DNA of 64,000 nt, taken from positions 248,001-312,000 of the forward strand of contig NZ_CP063353.1 in the NCBI RefSeq assembly GCF_014931565.1. Reading direction: 5' to 3'. Below the pieces are notes generated by a model. That model saw nothing but the letters and a program-made list of their open reading frames with translations. It was not told the DNA's origin and ran no database searches. The number at the start of each line of letters is the position of its first letter. Within the stretch, counting starts at the first letter, position 1. Positions 7,751 to 17,900 of the stretch are shown here, piece by piece. A program made the position numbers and the translations under genes. This DNA comes from Clostridium sp. 'deep sea' (GTDB lineage Bacteria; Bacillota; UBA994; PWPR01).

Positions 7751-7763
7751 GGGAGAGGCTTAA

Positions 7764-8549
7764 TTGAAAAGAATAGTATTAACTTTTGTAATGGCATTAA
7801 TTTTAACGTTAATGTTTACACTAACAGCTGTTGCTGATAGTGAAATTATAAAGGTCAATACTGAAGAAAGCACTATTAGCATTAATTTAAATGTTAATGA
7901 TTATTCTGAATTTAAAGTGATTGTGAAAAGTGAGAAAGGTAAGTATACTTATAATCTCTATTCACAAAGTGAAATTCTTCCTTTACAAATGGGTAATGGT
8001 AAATATACTGTTGGTGTTTACCAAAAAATTGAAGGTAAAAGATACAAGCTTGTTACTAAAAAAGAATTTGTATTAAATACCGAAGAAAATAAAGTATATT
8101 TAGCCAGCTCGCAAAATGTAACTTGGAATAATGAATCTGCTACAACAACTCTAGCACATCAATTAACAGAAAACCTTAAAACTGATAAAGAAAAGCTAGA
8201 AGCTATACATAGTTATATTATTAATAATATAACTTATGATAAAAGTAAAGCTTTAAGTGTAACTACTAGGTATAATCCTAACGCAGAAGCTACTCTAAAA
8301 GACAGCAAAGGAATATGTTATGACTATGCCTCTTTAACTGCAGCTATGCTGAGAAGTGTTGGTATTAAAACTAAGCTTGTTAAGGGAAATAGTACTTATA
8401 CACGTTTTTATCATGCATGGAACGAGGTATTAATAGATGGTAGTTGGCTTGTAGTAGACACAACTGCTGATGCGGCTTATAATGCACAGGATATTAATGT
8501 ATCTTACATAAAAAATACTGATGATTATAAAGCTGATAAAGTTTATTAA
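7764..8549 (+). CDS. Secreted transglutaminase-fold cysteine enzyme under c-di-GMP control
   Basis: A TTG start five bases after GGGAGAGG gives 261 residues with a signal peptide (about 1-24, ending TAVADS). Residues 25-115 look beta-rich. Residues 135-235 form a transglutaminase-like core: C185 in SKGICYDYASL, H217 in RFYHAWNE and D232 in WLVVDTT make the Cys-His-Asp triad. Such folds act as proteases, amidases or cross-linkers on the outside of the cell. The gene lies behind three c-di-GMP-I aptamers and directly before a giant wall adhesin, so that adhesin is the obvious candidate substrate. This is inference by analogy; no sequence similarity to LapG is claimed. Confidence 0.82.
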   Translation: MKRIVLTFVMALILTLMFTLTAVADSEIIKVNTEESTISINLNVNDYSEFKVIVKSEKGKYTYNLYSQSEILPLQMGNGKYTVGVYQKIEGKRYKLVTKKEFVLNTEENKVYLASSQNVTWNNESATTTLAHQLTENLKTDKEKLEAIHSYIINNITYDKSKALSVTTRYNPNAEATLKDSKGICYDYASLTAAMLRSVGIKTKLVKGNSTYTRFYHAWNEVLIDGSWLVVDTTADAAYNAQDINVSYIKNTDDYKADKVY

Positions 8550-8587
8550 ATATAGAATATTTAATCCCTCTCATAAATCGACATATT

Positions 8588-8617
8588 ACTTCTATTTTTA
8601 TAGAAGTTTTTTTATTT
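8588..8617 (+). terminator. Rho-independent terminator
   Basis: ACTTCTAT/ATAGAAGT with a four-T loop is followed by seven T. It ends the transglutaminase-fold gene, so the adhesin downstream needs its own promoter. Confidence 0.8.
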
Positions 8618-8724
8618 TAAACTTTAAAAAAGATTAAAAGAAATATGAATTTAAAGATAACTTAAATATATATGAAACATAACTTAAAAATGTTATTTTA
8701 ACAATTAAATTTAGCTTTTTTTCA

Positions 8725-8753
8725 TTGTTAAAGTAGGGGTGTTTTGCTATAAT
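8725..8753 (+). promoter_or_regulatory. SigA-type promoter of the giant adhesin
   Basis: TTGTTA, a 17-base spacer and a perfect TATAAT give a start near 8760 and a leader of about 140 nt. I looked for a c-di-GMP-I or -II aptamer in the leader and did not find one. Bases 8618-8724 hold no gene. Confidence 0.65.
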
Positions 8754-8901
8754 TATTTTGAACTTTTTGTTTCTAGAATTATTTAAACTGTAGATAAAAT
8801 AGATGTTTAATGTTTGGAAAAACAAATGTATCATATTCTGGCTTTTTTATATACATGTGTTCTAAAAGTTCGATAGGGAATCTATTTACGGAGGTGGAAG
8901 C

Positions 8902-11900
8902 ATGCAAGTAGCAAAAGGCAAAAAGAGCACAAAATTTTTGGCTTTATTATTATGCTTTGCATTAATTTTTTCTAATTTTACTTCAATTCAGGGTTTTGCT
9001 GAGACAGAAGAAGTTTTAAAGATAACTTCACAACAGCAAGAGGACAATACCAATAGACAAACTGCTGGAATTAAAATGCCAACAGAGAGCACTGAAAAAA
9101 ATCTGAGACAAGAAGTAACTGAGCCACCGTCAGATACAACAGATGGTGATGATGATAAAGTGACTGAGCCAAACGATGAAGATGACGAAGTGACTGAGCC
9201 ACCATCAGAAAACGAAGATGATGAAGATGACGAAGTAACTGAGCCATCAACAGATGATGAAGATGATGAAGATGACGAAGCAACTGAGCCATCAACAGAT
9301 GATGAAGATGACGAAGCAACTGAGCCATCAACAGATGATGAAGATGACGAAGCAACTGAGCCATCAACAGATGATGAAGATGACGAAGCAACTGAGCCAT
9401 CAACAGATGATGAAGATGACGAAGTAACTGAGCCATCAACAGATGATGAAGATGACGAAGCAACTGAGCCATCAACAGATGATGAAGATGACGAAGCAAC
9501 TGAGCCATCAACAGATGATGAAGATGACGAAGTAACTGAGCCATCAACAGATGATGAAGATGACGAAGTAACTGAGCCACCATCAGAAAACGAAGATGGT
9601 GAAGATGACGAAGTAACTGAGCCATCATCAGATGACCAGCTTATGACCTTAATGATGGTTCCTCAATACCTTACAGAATTACCAAGCCCTAATATTAATC
9701 AAAATGCAGCTTATTTTTATGCTAGTGATTTTAGTGGAAGAACTGTTAAAATATTCCCATTGAAGTCTCTGGAGAATATTCACCATATAGAGCAGGTATC
9801 TGGTGTAGATAGTGGTTATACCGATATTGCCTCAAGTACAGGTAAACTGTATGGAGTAAGTTCTGGAATATGTGGTGGCTTATATGAAGTAAAAAGAGGT
9901 AATGATAAAAAAATAACAGATGAAGTATATGGTAATGCCTTACACTATGATGGTGCTGGAAAATTCTACTTTATGAAGGGTACTATTTTAGCATTTTATG
10001 ATATAAATAATGATACAGTACAAGATGTTATTGATGTAGGATATTACAGTAAAGGTGATTTAGCATTTTACAATAACGATATCTACCTTTTAGGAAAAAG
10101 AAAACATAACTCTCATAGATGTTTGTTAATTAGAATCACACATGAGTTAAATGTTGAGGTTGTTAAGTACATTAATAATAACTCTTTTGGGTTAGCAGTG
10201 TGTGAAAATAATTTATATGTAGCTTATGACAATAAAGTGCAAGCAATTAATCCTAACACTGGTAATTATCTTGGTGAAGCGATTTTGGTACCAGGCTTAG
10301 GTTATATATATGGTTTAGCCCAAGCAAATGACGATTCTCAAATTACATATGTACCTGGTTATGTGTATTCACAGCATTACAAGATTAATCAATTACCAAC
10401 GGTTAGTGATGAACAAAAATGGAGACTAGACTCTCATGACATAAAGCTTGGTTTGCCTGTAATTAAAAAATCTTTAACAGGTAGAAATAACTATACAAAA
10501 AACAGTACTGAGGCTGCGTTTTTAAAGCATGTACCTAGTGTTTTTCCAGATTCAAAATCTAAAAATGCTCAAAAAATATATGGATATTTAATTCCACAAG
10601 CTAATATCACAGATATTAGAGTAACAACAGATGACGGTGTGAGATTTTATCTTGATAGTGATTTAAATAACAATATTAATTTAAGCGATTTACTTATTGA
10701 TAAGTTTATTGTACAGTCTAAAACAACGTATGAAACTAAAGTGAATTTAAGCAGAGGCACACCTTATCTTTATCAAATTAGCTACTTTAACTGGGGTGGT
10801 GCTGGTGCTTTATATTTTGAGTACAAATCAGACAATCATTGGACTAGAGTGCCTGCTAATTGGTGGCATATTAAATTGAATACAGCAATACCGTTCGAAA
10901 ATACACCACCTACAATAGTAGTAAACCCAAGTAAAGAAACTATTTTTTATAACAATACCAGTTATAATATTAACCACGGAGTAACAGTTCATGATAATGA
11001 GCAGCCTGACTTAGCTTACCAAACAGATGATGATAACTTTGTACATGGTAATACAGGAGATACTGAAAAGGTTTATAACATAAAGTATACTGCTGAAGAT
11101 GCCTTTGGTAAAAAAACAGAGGCAACAAGAAAAGTTACAATATTACCTAATCAGGCGCCAGTAGTAGAAGTAAATGAACCTATTATTAATATTGCTTTTA
11201 AAAGTGAATTTAATGATAGTTTAATTATGCAAGGTGTATCAGCTAAAGATGTTGATGGTTCGGTACAAAGTTTAGATTACAACATACCAATACCAATAGA
11301 TACTCATCAGCAAAATACTAGTTTTATTATTAACTATATTGCTGTAGATAATGATGGCAAAGTAGGCTATGGTACTAAAACTGTTAAAATTGGAGCTAAT
11401 CATAAACCGAAATTAACAGTGCCTAGTAGTATTAAAAAGATTCTTTTTGGTGCTCCAAGTATTAATCTACTTGAGGATATTACAGCAACTGATGTAGAAG
11501 ATGGCAATTTAATAGATCAAGTTGTTTATAATCCCAAAACAATTGATACCCAGATAGCTACAACTACTGAGATCATATATACAGTTAGTGATAATGATGG
11601 TTTAACAAGTGAAGCTAGTAGGGATTATGAGGTACTTAATAATAATCCACCTCAATTAATTGTAAATAATGTTACCATAGAATATGGAGCTAACTTTAAT
11701 GAAAGTGATTACAACAATTACTCAGTTAGCGATGTAGAAGATGATGCGCATGCACTTAAAGTAAAAGTAGCATACTTAGGTAAAGTAAATACCTATCAAC
11801 CTAATAGCTACACTATAAGTTATACAGCTACGGATTCTGCTGGTGCTAAGGTTACTAAAGATAGAATAGTTACAGTGGTAGATACAAAAATGCCTACAAT

Positions 11901-14900
11901 AAATAACGAATATCCTACAGTAACCATTAAGCTTGGTACTAAGTATGGACTTAATGAAATTATGGCAGGTGTTAGTGCTAGTGATCCAGTAGATGGACCA
12001 CTTAATGTAACTTATACTGGTAGTGTTAATACTAGTATAGTAGCTCAGTATAAAATAACATACTCAGCCAAAGACTTTAACAATAATGAAGTCACCTGTA
12101 CCCGTATAGTTAATGTAGCAGATAAAACTGATCCTACTCTTACAGTAAATCCACTAAGAATAGTGGTGCTAAAGGGTGATAAAATAGATGACTATTTTAT
12201 GGGAGTTAGTGCTACAGATAATTATGATACAGATGTAAAAATCACTAAGAGAGGAACAGCAAACACCAATAAAGAGGGAGACCATAAAGTAACATATATT
12301 GCCACAGATGACTCTGGAAACAAAACAGAGGTAACACGAATATACCATGTTAATTATGCTCCAACAATTATTACAAACGGTGTAAGGAATGTGTATTTTG
12401 GTGAAAAGATTAATGTATATAGTGAAATAACCACCAATGATCAAGATGGAACAGTTGAAAGTGTTATTGCTGAGCCAAACACTATTGACTCTAAAACTGT
12501 TGGTGCAACAATAGTAAAATATACAGTTACAGATAATGATAAAGCAGTAACTGTTGGATTTAAAACATTTAGTGTTAAACAAAATAATCCACCTGTTTTA
12601 ACCATAAAAAGACTTAACCCTAATCAACTAGTAGACACAGTTGAATATGGAGCTTCATTTGAGATGTTTAACGGTGTTTCAGCAAAAGATAAAGAAGATG
12701 ATAAGTTAGGTTTTAAGGTAGAAATAACATATGACAACGAGCTGGATACTTCTAAGGTAGGAATACATTCCATAGAGTATACTGCAACTGATTCAGAGCT
12801 TGCTACTGATAAAAAAATACGAGTAATAGCTGTTATAGACACTAATAAACCAACAATAACTAATAAAATAGCCAATGTGGATTTATTATTGGGAGATACT
12901 TACAATAAAGCTGATATCTTGGCTGGAGTAGAGGCCAAAGATAAAGTAGATGGTGTCTTACCAAGCAGTAACATTAGCTATACAATTAAAGACAAAAATA
13001 ACCAAATTGTAAGTGAAATTAAATCTGACCTAGTAATGAACTATACCATTACTTATGAAGCAGTAGATAAACATAATAATAAATCCAATGAAGTTACCAG
13101 AACAGTAAGCGTAAAAGATAAAGAAGCACCTGTTTTTGAAGCTTACAATAATTATATTGTAGTACAGCAGGGAGCTACTATAGATTATTTAGCTGGCATA
13201 AAAGCCAATGATAACTACGATAGTACAGTTCAAATTAAACATGATGGTGATATAAACACAAAAAATCCGGGTGAGTATACTGTTACCTATACAGCAACAG
13301 ATAGCTCATTAAACGAAGCTAAAATAAAGCGAACTTATAGAGTAAATGCCAAGCCAATAATTAACATAACTAATCCAAGTCAAGAAGTATACTATGGAGA
13401 GCAGAACATTGATGTATTAGCAGGTGTTACTGCAAACGACAGTGAAGATGGTGACCTTACAGCTGTTATTGATGTGGATCTTAATACTATAGACTCAACT
13501 ATAGTTGGTTCAAAAAAAGTAACATATGAAGTTGTAGATAAAGACGGTGCTAAAACAATAGCAACAAAAACATTTACAGTGTTACCAAATAAACAACCTG
13601 TTTTAACAGTGAATGCTATAAATGAACCAATTAAATTTGGTAGTAAGTTTGATACCTTAACCGGAGTATCTGCAACAGACTATGAGGATAAAAAACTTGG
13701 TCTTGATGTAGATATAAAATTTGATAAAAAAATTGATACAACCACAGCAGGTAACCAAACAATTACCTATACTGCAACCGATTCAGCAGGAGCAAAAGTA
13801 ACTAAAAGCAGAACTGTTACAGTTGCAGCGAATACTGCACCAGTTATAACATTTAAAAATAATGAAACAGTAATTACCTTTGAATATGGTGTTGTAGTAA
13901 CTAAAGAAATGCAACTTAATAATGTAGAAGCTAATGATAATGAAGATGGAGTTATAACTGATATAACTACCGATGCTGAAGCTAAAGCTTATGCTGTAGG
14001 AGACCATATCATTACTTATACAGCAAAAGATAAACATGATTTAGTAGGTACTAACTCAAGAACAATGAGAATTAAAGATACCGAAGCACCAGTACTAACT
14101 AATAAAATAGCCAATGTTGACTTAGTATTGGGAGATACTTATCCTAAAGCTAAAATCTTAGCTGGAGTAGAGGCCAAAGATAAAGTAGATGGTGTCTTAC
14201 CATGCAGTAACATTAGCTATACAATTAAAGACAAAAATAACCAAATTGTAAGTGAAATTAAATCTGACCTAGTAATGAACTATACCATTACTTATGAAGC
14301 AGTAGATAAACATAATAATAAATCCAATGAAGTTACCAGAACAGTAAGTGTAAAAGATAAAGAAGCACCTGTTTTTGAAGCTTACAATAATTATATTGTA
14401 GTACAGCAGGGAGCTACTATAGATTATTTAGCTGGCATAAAAGCCAATGATAACTACGATAGTATAGTTGAAATTACACATGATGGCAAAATAAACACAG
14501 ACAGTCCGGGTGAGTATACTGTTACCTATACAGCAACAGATAGCTCATTAAACGAAGCTAAAATAAAGAGAACTTATAGAGTAAATGCCAAGCCAATAAT
14601 TCACATAGCTAATCCAAGTCAAGAAGTATACTATGGAGAGCAGAACATTGATGTATTAGCAGGTGTTACTGCAAACGACAGTGAAGATGGTGACCTTACA
14701 GCTGTTATTGATGTGGATCTTAATACTATAGACTCAACTATAGTTGGTTCAAAAAAAGTAACATATGAAGTTGTAGATAAAGACGGTGCTAAAACAATAG
14801 CAACAAAAACATTTACAGTGTTACCAAATAAACAACCTGTTTTAACAGTGAATGCTATAAATGAACCAATTAAATTTGGTAGTAAGTTTGATACCTTAAC

Positions 14901-17900
14901 CGGAGTATCTGCAACAGACTATGAGGATAAAAAACTTGGTCTTGATGTAGATATAAAATTTGATAAAAAAATTGATACAACCACAGCAGGTAACCAAACA
15001 ATTACCTATACTGCAACCGATTCAGCAGGAGCAAAAGTAACTAAAAGCAGAACTGTTACAGTTGCAGCGAATACTGCACCAGTTATAACATTTAAAAATA
15101 ATGAAACAGTAATTACCTTTGAATATGGTGTTGTAGTAACTAAAGAAATGCAACTTAATAATGTAGAAGCTAATGATAATGAAGATGGAGTTATAACTGA
15201 TATAACTACCGATGCTGAAGCTAAAGCTTATGCTGTAGGAGACCATATCATTACTTATACAGCAAAAGATAAACATGATTTAGTAGGTACTAACTCAAGA
15301 ACAATGAGAATTAAAGATACCGAAGCACCAGTACTAACTAATAAAATAGCCAATGTTGACTTAGTATTGGGAGATACTTATCCTAAAGCTAAAATCTTAG
15401 CTGGAGTAGAGGCCAAAGATAAAGTAGATGGTGTTTTACCAAGCAGTAGCATTAGCTATACAATTAAAGACAAAAATAACCAAATTGTAAGTGAAATTAA
15501 ATCTGACCTAGTAATGAACTATACCATTACTTATGAAGCAGTAGATAAACATAATAATAAATCCAATGAAGTTACTAGAACAGTAAGCGTAAAAGATAAA
15601 GAAGCACCTGTTTTTGAAGCTTACAATAATTATATTGTAGTACAGCAGGGAGCTACTATAGATTATTTAGCTGGCATAAAAGCCAATGATAACTACGATA
15701 GTACAGTTCAAATTAAACATGATGGTGATATAAACACAAAAAATCCGGGTGAGTATATTGTTACCTATACAGCAACAGATAGCTCATTAAACGAAGCTAA
15801 AATAAAGAGAACTTATAGAGTAAATGCCAAGCCAATAATTCACATAGCTAATCCAAGTCAAGAAGTATACTATGGAGAGCAGAACATTGATGTATTAGCA
15901 GGTGTTACTGCAAACGACAGTGAAGATGGTGACCTTACAGCTGTTATTGATGTGGATCTTAATACTATAGACTCAACTATAGTTGGTTCAAAAAAAGTAA
16001 CATATGAAGTTGTAGATAAAGACGGTGCTAAAACAATAGCAACAAAAACATTTACAGTGTTACCAAATAAACAACCTGTTTTAACAGTGAATGCTATAAA
16101 TGAACCAATTAAATTTGGTAGTAAGTTTGATACCTTAACCGGAGTATCTGCAACAGACTATGAGGATAAAAAACTTGGTCTTGATGTAGATATAAAATTT
16201 GATAAAAAAATTGATACAACCACAGCAGGTAACCAAACAATTACCTATACTGCAACTGACTCAGCAGGAGCAAAAGTAACTAAAAGCAGAACTGTTACAG
16301 TTGCAGAGAATACTGCACCAGTTATAACATTTAAAAATAATGAAACAGTAATTACCTTTGAATATGGTGTTGTAGTAACTAAAGAAATGCAACTTAATAA
16401 TGTAGAAGCTAATGATAATGAAGATGGAGTTATAACTGATATAACTACCGATGCTGAAGCTAAAGCTTATGCTGTAGGAGACCATATCATTACTTATACA
16501 GCAAAAGATAAACATGATTTAGTAGGTACTAACTCAAGAACAATGAGAATTAAAGATACTGAAGCACCAGTACTAACTAATAAAATAGCCAATGTTGACT
16601 TAGTATTGGGAGATACTTATCCTAAAGCTAAAATCTTAGCTGGAGTAGAGGCCAAAGATAAAGTAGATGGTGTTTTACCAAGCAGTAGCATTAGCTATAC
16701 AATTAAAGACAAAAATAACCAAATTGTAAGTGAAATTAAATCTGACCTAGTAATGAACTATACCATTACTTACAAAGCAGTAGATAAACATAATAATAAA
16801 TCCAATGAAGTTACTAGAACAGTAAGCGTAAAAGATAAAGAAGCACCTGTTTTTGAAGCTTACAATAATTATATTGTAGTACAGCAGGGAGCTACTATAG
16901 ATTATTTAGCTGGCATAAAAGCCAATGATAACTACGATAGTACAGTTCAAATTAAACATGATGGTGATATAAACACAAAAAATCCGGGTGAGTATATTGT
17001 TACCTATACAGCAACAGATAGCTCATTAAACGAAGCTAAAATAAAGAGAACTTATAGAGTAAATGCCAAGCCAATAATTCACATAACTAATCCAAGTCAA
17101 GAAGTATACTATGGAGAGCAGAACATTGATGTATTAGCAGGTGTTACTGCAAACGACAGTGAAGATGGTGACCTTACAGCTGTTATTGATGTGGATCTTA
17201 ATACTATAGACTCAACTATAGTTGGTTCAAAAAAAGTAACATATGAAGTTGTAGATAAAGACGGTGCTAAAACAATAGCAACAAAAACATTTACAGTGTT
17301 ACTAAATAAACAACCTGTTTTAACAGTGAATGCTATAAATGAACCAATTAAATTTGGTAGTAAGTTTGATACCTTAACCGGAGTATCTGCAACAGACTAT
17401 GAGGATAAAAAACTTGGTCTTGATGTAGATATAAAATTTGATAAAAAAATTGATACAACCACAGCAGGTAACCAAACAATTACCTATACTGCAACCGATT
17501 CAGCAGGAGCAAAAGTAACTAAAAGCAGAACTGTTACAGTTGCAGCGAATACTGCACCAGTTATAACATTTAAAAATAATGAAACAGTAATTACCTTTGA
17601 ATATGGTGTTGTAGTAACTAAAGAAATGCAACTTAATAATGTAGAAGCTAATGATAATGAAGATGGAGTTATAACTGATATAACTACCGATGCTGAAGCT
17701 AAGGCTTATGCTGTAGGCGACCATACCATTACTTATACAGCAAAAGATAAACATGATTTAGTAGGTACTAACTCAAGAACAATGACAATTGAAGATACGG
17801 AAGCACCAGTGATAGAAAATAACTTAGCTGAAAAAACAATTACAGTAGGAACTGAGTATGGTGATAGCGACATCCTTAGTGGCGTAAGTGCAAGTGACCC

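Noticed and set aside
8760-8901. c-di-GMP riboswitch in the adhesin leader
   Set aside because: No GEMM-I core (GACGCAAAG, GGGTCTAAG-type) and no convincing class II features were found in the ~140 nt.
9071-9628. Long minus-strand ORF with MAQLLRHLHHL repeats
   Set aside because: It is the mirror of the 36-bp acidic repeat, lacks a ribosome site and has a sequence dictated entirely by the sense repeat.
13783-17754. Four 84-codon minus-strand ORFs inside the adhesin gene
   Set aside because: They recur every 1239 bases as shadows of the repeated sense sequence and have no ribosome sites.
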